Below are positions 41,602-53,510 of a stretch of 64,000 nucleotides of DNA, piece by piece. Both the position numbers and the translations under genes were made by a program. This DNA comes from Neisseriaceae bacterium CLB008 (GTDB lineage: Bacteria > Pseudomonadota > Gammaproteobacteria > Burkholderiales > Neisseriaceae), in contig CP166133.1 of the NCBI GenBank assembly GCA_041228285.1, positions 992,001 to 1,056,000 on the forward strand. The letters are read 5' to 3'. A model generated the notes under the pieces. It searched no databases. It was not told where the DNA came from and saw only the letters and a list, made by a program, of their open reading frames with translations. Every line of letters begins with the position of its first letter. Position 1 is the first letter of the stretch.

Positions 41602-43694
41602 GGCGTTTCCTTCTTCGGTGCGGCGGTGCTGGTCGGGCTGGTGTTCACGGGCGTGCTGCCCGCTGGGGCAGGGCTAATGGTATTCGGTGTGCTCGGGCCT
41701 CTTAGCGCTTGAAAGGCCTGCGCTACGGATTGGCCTGACTTGGTTGGGCCTACCGGCACGTCTTCGGCCAAAGATGTCATCAGCGGCGTCGGTACCGGCG
41801 CGGCATCGTATTGGCTAGACAGCATGTAGAAGTCTGTCAGGGCGCGTACGATGGGCGCTGCGGCGCGGGCGCCAAAACCGCCGTTTTCCACGATGACGGC
41901 AATGGCGATGCGCGGCGTATTGGCCGGCGCAAAAGCGATGAACCAAGAGTGGTCGCGGTGAATTTCGGCCAGAGCGCTGGCGTTATAGCGCGCGCCTTGC
42001 TTAATCTGCACCACTTGGGCGGTACCGGTTTTGCCGCCCATTTCGTATTGCAAGCCTGCGCCAATGCGTCGACCGGTACCGGCCTTCATCACGTTGACCA
42101 TGGCGTTGCGCACGTATTCAAAGTTGTTCTGCTTATAGGGCAGAATCTTTGACGGTGTGGCTTCGATCACGGTTCTTTGATTGGTTTTGCTGTCCAAAAT
42201 CGACTGCACCAAATGTGGTTTAAAGGCTTTACCGCCGTTGGCCAAAATGGCTGTGGCGTTGGCCATTTGCAGTGGGGTATAGGCGTTATAGCCCTGACCA
42301 ATACTGATGTTTACCGTGTCGGCCGAGGTCCAGTTGCGGACGCTGGGCTTAGACTTGGCAAAGCGTTCTTCTTTCCATTCTTTCGAAGGCAAAATACCGC
42401 GCGACTCGTTGTGGATGTCAATGCCGGTGTATTGGCCTAGGCCAAATTCGGCCAAGTAGGGGTGGATCTTGTCGATGCCCATCTCAAAGCCAAGCTTGTA
42501 AAAGAAGGTATCAGAAGACACGGTGATGGCTTTGGATAGGTTGGCTGAACCGTGGCCGCTGCGTACCGAGTCGCGGAACTGGTGGGTTGAGCCCGGGAGG
42601 CTGTAGCTGCCTGGTGCGGCGCGCACTTCGGTTTGGCTGACCGAGCCACTTTCAAGTGCAGCCATGGCAAAGAAGGGCTTAAACGTTGAGCCAGGTGGGT
42701 AGAGGCCGCGGATGGCGCGGTTAATCATCGGCTTATTGGGGTTTTCGTTCAGGCCTTTCCAGCTTTCGGTGTCGATGCCATCGATGAAGAGGTTGGGGTC
42801 GAACGAGGGCTTAGACACCAAGGCTAAGACGCCGCCGGTTTGTGGGTCGATGGCGACGATGGCGCCGCGGCGATCGCCAAGAAGGTCGTCGGCTTTTTTC
42901 TGTAGCTTGATGTCGAGCGACAGCTGCAGCATATTGCCGCTTTCTGGGGCGGTGGTGCGTAACACGCGCACTACTTGGCCAAAGGCGTCTTTTTCGACTT
43001 CTTCAAAGCCAGGCACGCCGTGGAGGTCGGCTTCGTAGAATTCTTCTAGGCCAATTTTACCGATGTGGGTCGAGCCGCGGTACAGCGCCAGCTTGTCTTC
43101 TTCGATCAGGCGGTCTTGGTCTTTTTGGCTGATGCGGCCAATATAGCCTAAAACATGGGCAGTGAGGTCGGCGTAAGGGTATTCGCGGAAGGAGCGAGCG
43201 TTGATCTCCACCCCTTGGAAGCGGTAAAGATGCGGCGCCAAGCGATCGGCCTCAAGCTGAGTGAGCTTCAGCTTCAGGGGGATGTTGTCGAAAGAGCGTG
43301 AATCGGCGCGAAATTTTTGAAAACGCTTCATGTCGGCGTTGGTGATGTCAACGTAGGGCCGCAGCGCTTCAATGGTTTCGTCGATCTTGCCCGGCAGCTG
43401 ATTGGGGATCAGTTCGAGGCTATAGGCCGCGTAGTTGCGCGCCAACACTACGCCGTTGCGATCGACGATGAGGCCGCGGGTTGGAGCGGTGGGAATCAAA
43501 GAAATACGGTTGTTTTGGGCGCGGGTACTGTAGTCGTCGTATTTGACCACTTGCAGATAAAAAAAGCGCACGCCGAGGGTGATGAACAGCATCACAATCA
43601 GCGCAAACGCCAGCATCAAACGAATGATGAACTGACGTTCGCCTTTATTGCCTTGCTTGGCCGATTTTTTGGTGTGGTGGCGAGGCGTGTGCAT
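41598..43694 (-). CDS. mrdA: Penicillin-binding protein 2 (MrdA)
   Basis: 698 residues. One N-terminal membrane helix, pedestal domain, then transpeptidase: Ser-x-x-Lys in PPGSTFKPFFA, SxN in VSIGQGYNAYTPLQ region and KTGTAQ near the end of the fold. Elongation-specific transpeptidase that works with RodA. The C-terminus has a Pro/Ser/Thr-rich tail of about 60 residues beyond the E. coli length. Confidence 0.97.
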   Translation of the reverse strand: MHTPRHHTKKSAKQGNKGERQFIIRLMLAFALIVMLFITLGVRFFYLQVVKYDDYSTRAQNNRISLIPTAPTRGLIVDRNGVVLARNYAAYSLELIPNQLPGKIDETIEALRPYVDITNADMKRFQKFRADSRSFDNIPLKLKLTQLEADRLAPHLYRFQGVEINARSFREYPYADLTAHVLGYIGRISQKDQDRLIEEDKLALYRGSTHIGKIGLEEFYEADLHGVPGFEEVEKDAFGQVVRVLRTTAPESGNMLQLSLDIKLQKKADDLLGDRRGAIVAIDPQTGGVLALVSKPSFDPNLFIDGIDTESWKGLNENPNKPMINRAIRGLYPPGSTFKPFFAMAALESGSVSQTEVRAAPGSYSLPGSTHQFRDSVRSGHGSANLSKAITVSSDTFFYKLGFEMGIDKIHPYLAEFGLGQYTGIDIHNESRGILPSKEWKEERFAKSKPSVRNWTSADTVNISIGQGYNAYTPLQMANATAILANGGKAFKPHLVQSILDSKTNQRTVIEATPSKILPYKQNNFEYVRNAMVNVMKAGTGRRIGAGLQYEMGGKTGTAQVVQIKQGARYNASALAEIHRDHSWFIAFAPANTPRIAIAVIVENGGFGARAAAPIVRALTDFYMLSSQYDAAPVPTPLMTSLAEDVPVGPTKSGQSVAQAFQALRGPSTPNTISPAPAGSTPVNTSPTSTAAPKKETP

Positions 43695-43696
43695 GG

Positions 43697-44197
43697 CTAA
43701 TTCTTACGCGGTCGGTAGAGGGTGATCATGATTTTGTTCAATAGCGGCCATAATAGGGCGCCAATAATGGGGGGTAAAAAAGAACCCCAGCCAGAATATT
43801 TATTGTCAAAAATCAGGCGGATCAACGACATGATGACTTGGTTGCCCATGAGGGTGCCCAGAGCCACAATGGATTGAATACCGTAATGATACAAAATAAT
43901 GTAGCGCTGCTGGTTCATCACGATGTAAGTGGTGATGGTGTAGGCGAGGGCGTGTTGGCCTAGGGGGCTGCCGGTGGCGATGTCGGAGATGAGGCCGAGC
44001 ACAAAGGCAGAGCCGATGCTGAATTGATGGGGGCGGTTGATGCTCCAATACAAAATCAGCATGGCCATGATGTCCGGCATCAACTGAATGCTGCCGGTTT
44101 GCGCGGTTGGAATTAGGTCGACAAAAATAGCGACCAAGAAGCTACAGTAAATCCAACGCAGCGGAATGTGTTTGCGGTAATCGCTTAAGTGTTCCAT
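43697..44197 (-). CDS. mreD: MreD rod-shape protein
   Basis: 166 residues, about five membrane helices; MPDIMAMLILYWSINRPHQFSIGSAFVLGLISDIATGSPLGQHAL is characteristic when read in parts. Bridges MreC to RodA/PBP2. Two bases before mrdA. Confidence 0.94.
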   Translation of the reverse strand: MEHLSDYRKHIPLRWIYCSFLVAIFVDLIPTAQTGSIQLMPDIMAMLILYWSINRPHQFSIGSAFVLGLISDIATGSPLGQHALAYTITTYIVMNQQRYIILYHYGIQSIVALGTLMGNQVIMSLIRLIFDNKYSGWGSFLPPIIGALLWPLLNKIMITLYRPRKN

Positions 44198-44203
44198 GCT
44201 TGA

Positions 44204-45076
44204 CTACTCTTGAACGGGGGGCGTTGTCGGTGCAGCGGCGGGCGCTGCGGCGGTTTTGGCTTCTTGATTACGGGGCAAAATCAACACGTAACGGGCACGA
44301 TGAATGCCGGCTAATGGTTTGACCTTGGTGCGGTAGTAAGGCGTGGCGAGGTTTTTCTCGGCGCTCTTGACCGTGGCCACAGGAATGCCTGCGGGGTAGG
44401 TGTCGTCAAGGCCGGATGTTACCAGTAGATCGCCCTCTTGTAGGTCGCCGTCGATTGGGAAATAGCGTAGGTCAACGTTTTGGCCGTTGCCGTACAACAA
44501 TGCCCGTTCGCCGGTGCGTTCCACCATGATGGGCACGACCTGCTTATTGTCGGTGACCATGCTGACTTCGGCGCTAAACGGCTGAATATTGGTGACTTGG
44601 CCTAAGAGGCCATTTTTATCAACCACTACTTGGCCTGCCTGGATCTGGTGTTTGCTGCCTTTATCTAAGACGAGCTTGCTGGCGATAGGGTCACGACCAT
44701 TGGACGCCACTTGGGCGCTGGTCACAACGGTTAGGGGGGTATCTACCAGCTGTTGTAATGACTTAAGCTCAGCTAATTCGCGCTGTAGCGTTTTGAGCTG
44801 AGTCATTTGAATGTGTAAGGCGATGTTGTCTGCCTTGAGCGTCACGACTTCTTGATGCAGCTGATTTTGCTTGGTCAAGAAAATTTCGGCGCTGCGGTAG
44901 CTGTTGAGGGGGACATTGGCTAGCCATTGAATGGGGTAAAGCACGGATAAAACCGCGTTTCTAACCGTTTGCGTCATGGGGTATTGGTTGCTGCCAAATA
45001 ATAAGCCCAAGCTGGCCGTCACAAGGACGACCATCTTGGTGGTGGGCTTAATGGCACGAGACAAGAAAAAAGCCAT
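44204..45076 (-). CDS. mreC: MreC rod-shape protein
   Basis: 290 residues. N-terminal membrane helix, coiled coil (about 65-105), then two beta-barrels with VTSAQVASNGRDPIASKLVLDKG and VLLVTSGLDDTYPAGIPVATV-type blocks (here DLLVTSGLDDTYPAGIPV). Ala/Pro-rich tail. Periplasmic scaffold of the elongasome. Confidence 0.95.
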   Translation of the reverse strand: MAFFLSRAIKPTTKMVVLVTASLGLLFGSNQYPMTQTVRNAVLSVLYPIQWLANVPLNSYRSAEIFLTKQNQLHQEVVTLKADNIALHIQMTQLKTLQRELAELKSLQQLVDTPLTVVTSAQVASNGRDPIASKLVLDKGSKHQIQAGQVVVDKNGLLGQVTNIQPFSAEVSMVTDNKQVVPIMVERTGERALLYGNGQNVDLRYFPIDGDLQEGDLLVTSGLDDTYPAGIPVATVKSAEKNLATPYYRTKVKPLAGIHRARYVLILPRNQEAKTAAAPAAAPTTPPVQE

Positions 45077-45088
45077 CTTGACGTGCTG

Positions 45089-46249
<1,161 letters not shown>

Positions 46250-46312
46250 TCAAAATAGCTTGCTATGATACCCTAGATTCTTTTATTTGCTAACTGTATT
46301 TGAGGATTTTTT

Positions 46313-46600
46313 ATGGCTTTCAATCAAAGCGACGTTGAAAAAATCGCCCAACTGTCTCGTTTATCTCTGACCGAGGCAGAAAGTCGCGCGATGCAACTCG
46401 AGCTGGACAGTATTTTTCAAATGATTGAAAAAATGCAGGCGGTAAATACCGATGGGGTAGAACCAATGAGTCACCCGCATGAAATCCCTTTGCGCTTGCG
46501 TGACGACGTGGTTACAGAAGTCGACAATCACAAAGCATATCAAGAAATTGCCCCTCAAGTCCAAAATAGTTTGTATTTGGTGCCAAAAGTCATTGAATAA
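46313..46600 (+). CDS. gatC: Asp/Glu-tRNA amidotransferase subunit C
   Basis: 95 residues; IAQLSRLSLTEAES and EPMSHPHEIPLRLRDDVV are typical. GatC stabilises GatA and bridges it to GatB. TTGAGGA ribosome binding site. Presence of GatCAB means that Asn-tRNA and/or Gln-tRNA is made by transamidation here, as usual in Neisseriaceae. Confidence 0.97.
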   Translation: MAFNQSDVEKIAQLSRLSLTEAESRAMQLELDSIFQMIEKMQAVNTDGVEPMSHPHEIPLRLRDDVVTEVDNHKAYQEIAPQVQNSLYLVPKVIE

Positions 46601-46720
46601 TCATATCGTTGTGCGGCCGTTTTAGCGGTTGCACTACGCGAGTGAAGCGTTTTGGCCACCGAATCAAGGGGCAAGCGCATTTATCACCTATTCGAACGTT
46701 CGAAAGTATAAAGTCATCAC

Positions 46721-48172
46721 ATGAACACATTAACCCTTAAAGCGTGCGTAGAGGCCCTACAAAGCAAGCAAGTGTCGGCCACTGAATTGGCCCAAGACTA
46801 TTTAAGCCAGATTGAGGCGCACAATGCGGCCATCAATGGTTACATTACTTTAAATAAAGACATCACTTTGGCGCAGGCGCAGGCCGCCGATGCGCTGTTG
46901 GCCAGCGGTAATGCCCCGCAATTGGCGGGCGTGCCGATTGCCTACAAAGATTTATTCTGCGACAGCGGCTGGCGTACGGCTGCGTCGTCCAAAATGTTGG
47001 ATAATTTTGTGTCGCCTTACACCGCAACCGTGGTACAAAATCTACACAATGCCGGCATGGTGACCTTGGGTCGTACCAATATGGACGAATTCGCCATGGG
47101 CTCGACCAACGAGCGTTCGTTCTACGGTAAAACCAATAATCCTTGGGACGTGAACTCTGTCCCTGGCGGCTCTTCTGGTGGCTCGGCGGCCGTGGTGGCG
47201 GCGCGTTTGGCGCCTGCGGCCTTGGGCAGCGACACCGGCGGCTCGATTCGTCAGCCAGCCAGCCATTGCGGCATTACCGGCCTTAAACCGACCTATGGCA
47301 TCGTCAGCCGTTTTGGCATGGTGGCCTACGCTTCGAGCTTGGACCAGGCCGGCCCGATGGCGCAAACGGCTGAAGACTGTGCCTTATTGCTCAATAGCAT
47401 GGCCAGCTTTGACGAGCGCGATTCCACGAGCCTAGATCGCGCCAAAGAAGACTACGCCCGCGATTTAAACAAGCCTTTAACGGGCTTGAAAGTTGGCCTA
47501 CCTAAAGAATACTTTGCCGACGGACTAGACGCAGAAGTGGCGAAAGCCGTAGATCAAACCGTGGCCTTATTAAAAGCGCAGGGCGCCGAAATCGTTGACG
47601 TGTCTTTACCACAAACCGAATTGAGCATTCCAGCCTATTACGTGATTGCGTCTGCTGAAGCTTCAACCAACCTGTCGCGCTTTGATGGCGTGCGCTACGG
47701 CCACCGTGCGGCAGAATACAAAGACCTGCAAGAAATGTATGAGCGTTCGCGTTCAGAAGGCTTTGGCGAAGAAGTGAAGCGTCGCATCATGATGGGTGCC
47801 TACGTGTTGTCACACGGCTACTACGATGCGTATTACCTCAAGGCGCAAAAAATCCGCCGCCTGATCGCTGAAGATTTTGGCCATGCCTTTAGCCAATGTG
47901 ACGTAATCCTTGGCCCAGTTGCTCCGACTGCCGCAGGCAAGCAGGGCGCTTTGGGCAACGATCCAGTAGCCATGTATTTGAGCGACATTTACACCTTGTC
48001 GGTGAATCTGGCCGGCTTGCCGGGCATGAGCGTACCGGCTGGCTTTACCAGCGCGGGCATGCCGATTGGCGTACAGCTGATTGGACCGCACTTTGCTGAG
48101 GCCAAGTTATTGAACGTGGCGCATCAAATTCAGCAGCACAGCGATTGGCACCAACAAGCGCCGAGCGTATAA
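46721..48172 (+). CDS. gatA: Asp/Glu-tRNA amidotransferase subunit A
   Basis: 483 residues. Amidase-signature protein that frees ammonia from Gln: catalytic Lys in [11 protein letters not shown], the two serines in [15 protein letters not shown] and [12 protein letters not shown]. Normal length. 120 bases behind gatC, without an obvious terminator in between. Confidence 0.98.
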   Translation: MNTLTLKACVEALQSKQVSATELAQDYLSQIEAHNAAINGYITLNKDITLAQAQAADALLASGNAPQLAGVPIAYKDLFCDSGWRTAASSKMLDNFVSPYTATVVQNLHNAGMVTLGRTNMDEFAMGSTNERSFYGKTNNPWDVNSVPGGSSGGSAAVVAARLAPAALGSDTGGSIRQPASHCGITGLKPTYGIVSRFGMVAYASSLDQAGPMAQTAEDCALLLNSMASFDERDSTSLDRAKEDYARDLNKPLTGLKVGLPKEYFADGLDAEVAKAVDQTVALLKAQGAEIVDVSLPQTELSIPAYYVIASAEASTNLSRFDGVRYGHRAAEYKDLQEMYERSRSEGFGEEVKRRIMMGAYVLSHGYYDAYYLKAQKIRRLIAEDFGHAFSQCDVILGPVAPTAAGKQGALGNDPVAMYLSDIYTLSVNLAGLPGMSVPAGFTSAGMPIGVQLIGPHFAEAKLLNVAHQIQQHSDWHQQAPSV

Positions 48173-48244
48173 ATACAGACAACGTTAATAGCCTGCGAGG
48201 TGGCGCTGATGGCGCGCCCGCAGCAGCGATAAAGAAAGAATCTT

Positions 48245-49675
48245 ATGAATTGGGAAGTTGTGATTGGTTTAGAGGTGCACGTGCAGCTCAACACAGTATC
48301 CAAAATCTTTTCGGGCGCTTCAACTGCCTTTGGTGCTGAGCCGAACGCTCACGCCAGCGTGGTGGAGCTGGCCTTGCCTGGCGTCTTGCCGGTGATGAAC
48401 AAGGCTGCGGTGGAAAAAGCGATTAAGCTGGGCTTGGCGCTGAATGCCACCATCAACCAAAAAAACATTTTTGACCGTAAAAACTACTTTTACCCAGACT
48501 TGCCTAAAGGCTACCAAATCAGCCAAATGGACAAGCCGATTGTGGAATTCGGTAAGCTAGACATCATCGTTGGCGACACCAAGAAAACCATTAACGTGAC
48601 CCGCGCCCACTTAGAAGAAGATGCGGGTAAATCGGTTCATGAAGGTATGGCTGGCGTGACCGGCATCGACTTAAACCGTGCCGGTACGCCTTTATTGGAA
48701 GTGGTGTCTGAGCCCGAAATGCGTAGCGCCGCCGATGCGGTGGCCTATGCGAAGGCACTGCATACCTTGGTGACCTGGTTGGGCGTGTGCGACGGCAATA
48801 TGGCCGAAGGCTCGTTCCGTGTCGACGCCAACGTGTCGGTACGCCCGTTTGGGCAAGCCGAATTTGGCACCCGCTGCGAAATTAAAAACCTGAACTCATT
48901 CCGCTTTTTGGAAGCCGCCATCAATTACGAGATCGGCCGCCAAATTGAGCTGATTGAAGACGGTGGTAAAGTGATTCAGCAAACCCGTTTATTTGATCCA
49001 GACAGCGGCGAAACCCGTGCCATGCGTTCGAAAGAAGATGCTCACGACTATCGTTACTTCCCTGATCCAGACTTATTGCCCATCATTATTTCGGATGCTC
49101 AAATCGAAGCGGCGCGTCAGGAAATGCCAGAGTTGCCCGCCCAAATGGCGGCGCGCTTTGTGGCCGACTTTGACGTGTCTGATTACGACGCCAGCGTATT
49201 GACCGCTGAGCGTGCGGTGGCGCTGTACTTTGAAACCGTGGCGAGCGCATCGGGCCAGGGTAAATTGGCCGCCAACTGGCTTAACGGTGAGTTGGCCGCT
49301 AGCTTGAATAAGGCTAACTTGAGCATTGCCGAATCGCCGATTCAACCTGAGCGTTTGGTGGGTTTGATTGCCCGCATCCACGACAATACCTTGTCGAACA
49401 AGCTGGCCAAACAAGTATTCGAAGCGATGTGGGAGAGCGACTTAGACGCCGACGCCATCATCGAACGCGACGGTTTGAAACAGATTACCGACACCGGCGC
49501 CATCGAGGGCATGATTGCCGACGTTTTGGCGGCCAACCCTAAATCGGTAGAAGAATTCAAGGCCGGTAAGGAAAAAGCCCTGAACGCCCTGGTGGGCCAA
49601 GTGATGAAAGCCTCACGCGGCAAAGCCAATCCAACTCAGGTACAAGAGTTAATGAAGCAAAAACTAGCCGAGTAA
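48245..49675 (+). CDS. gatB: Asp/Glu-tRNA amidotransferase subunit B
   Basis: 476 residues. Kinase-like subunit that phosphorylates the mischarged aminoacyl-tRNA and transfers ammonia. [15 protein letters not shown] at the start, [33 protein letters not shown] and a C-terminal YqeY-like tail. 72 bases behind gatA. Confidence 0.98.
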   Translation: MNWEVVIGLEVHVQLNTVSKIFSGASTAFGAEPNAHASVVELALPGVLPVMNKAAVEKAIKLGLALNATINQKNIFDRKNYFYPDLPKGYQISQMDKPIVEFGKLDIIVGDTKKTINVTRAHLEEDAGKSVHEGMAGVTGIDLNRAGTPLLEVVSEPEMRSAADAVAYAKALHTLVTWLGVCDGNMAEGSFRVDANVSVRPFGQAEFGTRCEIKNLNSFRFLEAAINYEIGRQIELIEDGGKVIQQTRLFDPDSGETRAMRSKEDAHDYRYFPDPDLLPIIISDAQIEAARQEMPELPAQMAARFVADFDVSDYDASVLTAERAVALYFETVASASGQGKLAANWLNGELAASLNKANLSIAESPIQPERLVGLIARIHDNTLSNKLAKQVFEAMWESDLDADAIIERDGLKQITDTGAIEGMIADVLAANPKSVEEFKAGKEKALNALVGQVMKASRGKANPTQVQELMKQKLAE

Positions 49676-49736
49676 GCAAGCCAACGGCTCAGGGCGTGCA
49701 GCGTACGCCTTGGGCCACTGACAACAAAGGACAGTG

Positions 49737-50273
49737 ATGAAACAGTGGTCAAAATTAATGTTGCTGGTGGCCGTGTTGGGCCTGAGCGCCTGTGGTTTTC
49801 ATTTGCGTGGCATGGGCGGCACCGTTCGCCCCATGCCGTTTACCACCGTACACGTGAGCGGCGACGGCACCTTAGTCGGCCCGCTGAATGTGGTGTTGAA
49901 GCGTAATGAAACGATTAAAGTGGTTGGCGCTGGACAGGCAGAAGCTTCTTTAGAAGTGCTGAACGAAAGCGCTAAGCGTGAAGTGTTGACGATTAACCGC
50001 GGTGGTTCGGTGAATGAATACCTATACCGCTTTACCGCTACGGCACAGTTACACAAAAATGGTGCGCCTTATGGTGAACCGATGAACGTGACCGTTCGCC
50101 GCACCATGGACTACACCGACCGCGACGTATTGGGTAAAGAAGATGAAGAAGGCCAGCTATGGCAAGAAATGCGCATGGATGCTGCTGAGCAGCTGGTGCG
50201 TCGTTTAGCCTACATCAAGCCTGATGCGGTGAAAACCACAGAAGAACACCCTGTTGGTTTGATTCGTAAGTAA
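49737..50273 (+). CDS. lptE: LptE LPS-assembly lipoprotein
   Basis: 178 residues. Lipoprotein signal with LSACGFHLRG (lipid-modified Cys about 20). LptE plugs LptD in the outer membrane for LPS insertion. ATG 49737 after AAAGG (six bases). The stop shares bases with the holA start (TAATGG), the usual lptE-holA coupling. Confidence 0.93.
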   Translation: MKQWSKLMLLVAVLGLSACGFHLRGMGGTVRPMPFTTVHVSGDGTLVGPLNVVLKRNETIKVVGAGQAEASLEVLNESAKREVLTINRGGSVNEYLYRFTATAQLHKNGAPYGEPMNVTVRRTMDYTDRDVLGKEDEEGQLWQEMRMDAAEQLVRRLAYIKPDAVKTTEEHPVGLIRK

Positions 50274-51280
50274 TGGCGGCCTTAAGCTTTAATCAACTGG
50301 CCTCTCACCTCAAGGGGCCGCTGGCGCCGTTGTACGTGATTCACGGTGAAGAAGCGCTGTTAAGCCTTGAAGCCTTGGATGCGCTGCGTGCGGCGGCCAA
50401 GGCGCAAGGCTATTTGAGCCGCGAACAGTCTATGGTAGAAAATCATTTTGACTGGTCGTCGTGGCTGCAAGACAACGACAGCGTGAGCCTGTTCTCAGAG
50501 CAAAAGCTGTTGGAATTGCACATTCCTACGGGTAAGCCTGGCAAAGAAGGTGGCGACGCTTTACAGCAGCTGGTACAGAGGCTACCGCAGGACACGGTGG
50601 TGGTGATTTTACTGCCCAAGCTGGAGCGGGTGCAGCTACAAAGCAAATGGTTTACTGCTTTGGCCCAGGCCGCACAGGTACTAGAAGCCAAGGCGATTGG
50701 TCTAGAAGGCTTGCCCGCTTGGTTAAGCGGCCGCCTGGCCGACCAAAACCTCTCCATGACGACGGAGGCGCTGGCCCTATTCGCGGAGCGAGTAGAGGGT
50801 AATTTATTGGCGGCCAAGCAAGAGCTAGACAAGCTGGCGTTGATTTTCCCTGAAGGCACTGAGCTCAGCTGGGACGACGTGCAAGAGGCCATTGCCCACG
50901 TAGCACGCTTTGACGTGTTTCAGCTGGCAGCGGCGTGGATGCGCGGCGACGCCACTCGCGTGGTCAAGCTATTGGATGGTTTAGCGCAAGAGGGTGGCGA
51001 GCCGGTACTGCTTTTGTGGGCGCTGAGCGAAGACATTCGCCTTTTGCTGCGCCTGAAGGCCGGCCTGGCTCAAAACCAGACCATCCAAAGCATGAGCCGT
51101 TCGCTGCGGCTGTGGGGCGAAAAGCAGCATCTGGCGCCTAAGGCTTTGAACCGTCTAGGCACGGGGCAGCTTTTGAATGCCTTGCAAACCTGTGCCCAAA
51201 TTGATAGACAGATCAAAGGGGCTGAGGCGGGCGATGCATGGCTGGGCCTGAAAAATCTAGCCTTAACGCTGGCGAAGTAG
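50273..51280 (+). CDS. holA: DNA polymerase III delta subunit
   Basis: 335 residues. Clamp-loader wrench subunit. N-terminal AAA-like fold (LYVIHGEEALLSLEALDALRAAA), VILLPKLERVQLQSKWF, and C-terminal collar helices. Terminator follows within 25 bases. Confidence 0.94.
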   Translation: MAALSFNQLASHLKGPLAPLYVIHGEEALLSLEALDALRAAAKAQGYLSREQSMVENHFDWSSWLQDNDSVSLFSEQKLLELHIPTGKPGKEGGDALQQLVQRLPQDTVVVILLPKLERVQLQSKWFTALAQAAQVLEAKAIGLEGLPAWLSGRLADQNLSMTTEALALFAERVEGNLLAAKQELDKLALIFPEGTELSWDDVQEAIAHVARFDVFQLAAAWMRGDATRVVKLLDGLAQEGGEPVLLLWALSEDIRLLLRLKAGLAQNQTIQSMSRSLRLWGEKQHLAPKALNRLGTGQLLNALQTCAQIDRQIKGAEAGDAWLGLKNLALTLAK

Positions 51281-51299
51281 GCCTGCGTCTTAAGGAATC

Positions 51300-51325
51300 A
51301 TACCGGGCTTGCCCGGTATTTTTTT
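51300..51325 (+). terminator. Terminator after holA
   Basis: ATACCGGGC-TT-GCCCGGTAT followed by six T; ends the gat-lptE-holA unit. Confidence 0.85.
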
Positions 51326-51522
51326 GGTCGTTACCAAGGTTAATGCCGTGCATTCAGCGTGGCACGCTTCTAAAACTATTTAAAAGTATGTTTTGATCGA
51401 AATTTAAGTATCGTTTTTTAGTACTGTTTAATTTGCAGTGGTGGCGGCCGGTCATCCTCGCTAAGATGGCTACTGAAGGCACCATCAATAGGCTTCGGCC
51501 CACATAAGGACATCTGCTCACC

Positions 51523-52503
51523 ATGCTGCCCCTAAAAATCATTGCCACCGGTAAGGCGCTGCCTGCTGAACCCGTCACCTCGGCACAGCTCGACCAAAAG
51601 TTGGGTTTGCCTAATGGCTATGTGGCTAAAAAATCAGGCGTGACCCATCGCTATTTTGCCGATGCGGGCTTATTGCAATCAGCTTTAGGCGCCGCCGCGC
51701 TAAGCGATGCCTGCCGTCAATATGGGCTAGACCCGCACAGCATTGACCTATTGTTGTGCGCCAACGGCGTACCAGAACAGGCCCTGCCCAGTACGGCCAG
51801 CCGTACCTTGGCCTGTGCTGATTTGCGCGCCGGCATCGCCGCTTTTGACGTTAACGCCAGCTGCGTCAGCTTTGTGACGGCGCTGCATCAAGCAGCGTGC
51901 TTACTCAACAGCGGCGCCTATCAGCGCATTGCCATTGTGTCGTCGGAGCTAGCGTCGCGCGGCATAGACTGGCGCGATCATGAAACGGCGCTGATTTTTG
52001 GCGACGGGGCTGCGGCGGTGATTGTTGAGTCGGGCGAGGGGGCAGAAGGCTGCGCCGCCTATCGTTTGGCGGTGTATCCAGAAGGCGTGAGCCATTGCGA
52101 GATTCGCGCCGGCGGCACGCGCCGCAACCCCAGCGTCGGCTTGGCAGCAGAGGACCAGGTGTTTCAAATGGCGGGTAAGCGCGTGTTTAAGCTGGCGTCA
52201 CAGTTGATGCCTGAATTCTTGACGGATTTATTCGCGCCTTTGGGCTATGCGCCCACTCAAGTTGACTTGGTGGTGCCGCATCAGGCCAGCCACTTGTCTT
52301 TACACCATCTGCGTACGCGCTTGGGCTATACCGAGGCACAGGTGGTGGACATTTATGCCGAGCATGGCAATCAGGTGGCGGCCTCCATCCCCACGGCCTT
52401 GCATGAAGCCATGCGCCAAGGGCGGATGGGGCCAGGGCAGAAAGTATTGCTCATCGGAACGGCGGCCGGGTTTGGCATGGCCGGCATGGTGTTGTACACA
52501 TGA
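51523..52503 (+). CDS. KAS III/OleA-like condensing enzyme
   Basis: 326 residues of the thiolase/KAS III superfamily. Catalytic triad present: Cys in FDVNASCVSFVTAL (about 110), His in VVPHQASHLS (about 250) and Asn in AEHGNQVAASIP (about 287). FabH uses this triad for acetyl-CoA plus malonyl-ACP; OleA for head-to-head fusion of two acyl-CoAs. No fab cluster or ACP gene is adjacent. First gene of a six-gene run with 4-base overlaps; starts about 240 bases behind holA with an AAGGA site. Confidence 0.9.
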   Translation: MLPLKIIATGKALPAEPVTSAQLDQKLGLPNGYVAKKSGVTHRYFADAGLLQSALGAAALSDACRQYGLDPHSIDLLLCANGVPEQALPSTASRTLACADLRAGIAAFDVNASCVSFVTALHQAACLLNSGAYQRIAIVSSELASRGIDWRDHETALIFGDGAAAVIVESGEGAEGCAAYRLAVYPEGVSHCEIRAGGTRRNPSVGLAAEDQVFQMAGKRVFKLASQLMPEFLTDLFAPLGYAPTQVDLVVPHQASHLSLHHLRTRLGYTEAQVVDIYAEHGNQVAASIPTALHEAMRQGRMGPGQKVLLIGTAAGFGMAGMVLYT

Positions 52504-53510
52504 AGCAAGTCTTGTTAACCGGTGCCAGTCATGGCTTGGGCCGCAATGCGGCGACATTTCTGGCTGAAGAGGGCGTGGCCTATCGTGGCGTGGGCCGCAG
52601 TGCCGATGCTTTGACCCAGCTGCCAGGCCAGCTGATCGCGCCAATGGCGGTGGATTTAACCCAGCTGGCACCTGCTGATTATGCACCGCTGCTGGCGGGG
52701 TGCGACACGGTATGGCACTGTGCGGCGCTGTCGTCGCCGTGGGGGCGATACCAAGATTTTTACGCCATCAACTTCAGCGCCACCGAGCGCCTCGCCGAAG
52801 CCGCTGGGCGGCAAGGCGTGGCGAGATTCGTGCACGTGTCGACGCCGTCGGTGTATTTTGACTATCAGCATCGTCACCAGATCAAAGAGACATTTTGCGC
52901 TCAGCGCTTGCCCAATCATTACGCCCAGACTAAATGGCTGGCGGAAGGGGCGATACAGCGTGCGGCTCAGGCTTATCCTGATACCCGCTACGTTATTTTG
53001 CGCCCGCGCGCCATCTTTGGGCCACATGATCGGGTATTGCTGCCGCGGGTGTGGGCGCGCCTACGCCAGCAGCAAGGCCTGCTGCGCTTGCCGCGCGGCG
53101 GCGCGACGCTGATGGACTTTACCTATGTGGCCAATGTGGTGCAGGCCTTGAGTTTGGCCAGCACCCAGCCAAATATCGCTTCTGGCAGCGTGTTCAACAT
53201 CAGTAATCAAGAGCCGTGGACATTGGCTGAGGTGTTGGGCGCTTTGTTCGGCCAGCTGGCCGAGCCCTATGGCGTGCGCGCCGTGCCGTATGGCGTGGTT
53301 AAAACCGTGGCCCAGCTGTCAGAGTTAGGAGCCTGGGCCACGGGTCGGGCGCCGGCGCTGACGCGCTATGGCGCAGGGACATTGAATTACGACATGACGT
53401 TGTGCCCACTGCGGGCGCAGCAACAGCTGGGGTATGTGCCTCAGGTGAACATGGCCGAAGCGATTGCGCACACGGCCTTTTGGTTAGGCGAACATGGCTA
53501 CGATGACTGA
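52500..53510 (+). CDS. OleD-like NAD(P)-dependent reductase/epimerase
   Basis: 336 residues, extended short-chain dehydrogenase of the 3-beta-hydroxysteroid-dehydrogenase type. Rossmann motif TGASHGLGRNAATFL, catalytic Ser (HVSTPSVYF) and Tyr-x-x-x-Lys (NHYAQTKWLAE), then YVILRPRAIFGPHDRVLLPR. In OleD the same fold reduces a 2-alkyl-3-keto acid. Four-base overlap (ATGA) with the condensing enzyme. Confidence 0.9.
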   Translation: MKQVLLTGASHGLGRNAATFLAEEGVAYRGVGRSADALTQLPGQLIAPMAVDLTQLAPADYAPLLAGCDTVWHCAALSSPWGRYQDFYAINFSATERLAEAAGRQGVARFVHVSTPSVYFDYQHRHQIKETFCAQRLPNHYAQTKWLAEGAIQRAAQAYPDTRYVILRPRAIFGPHDRVLLPRVWARLRQQQGLLRLPRGGATLMDFTYVANVVQALSLASTQPNIASGSVFNISNQEPWTLAEVLGALFGQLAEPYGVRAVPYGVVKTVAQLSELGAWATGRAPALTRYGAGTLNYDMTLCPLRAQQQLGYVPQVNMAEAIAHTAFWLGEHGYDD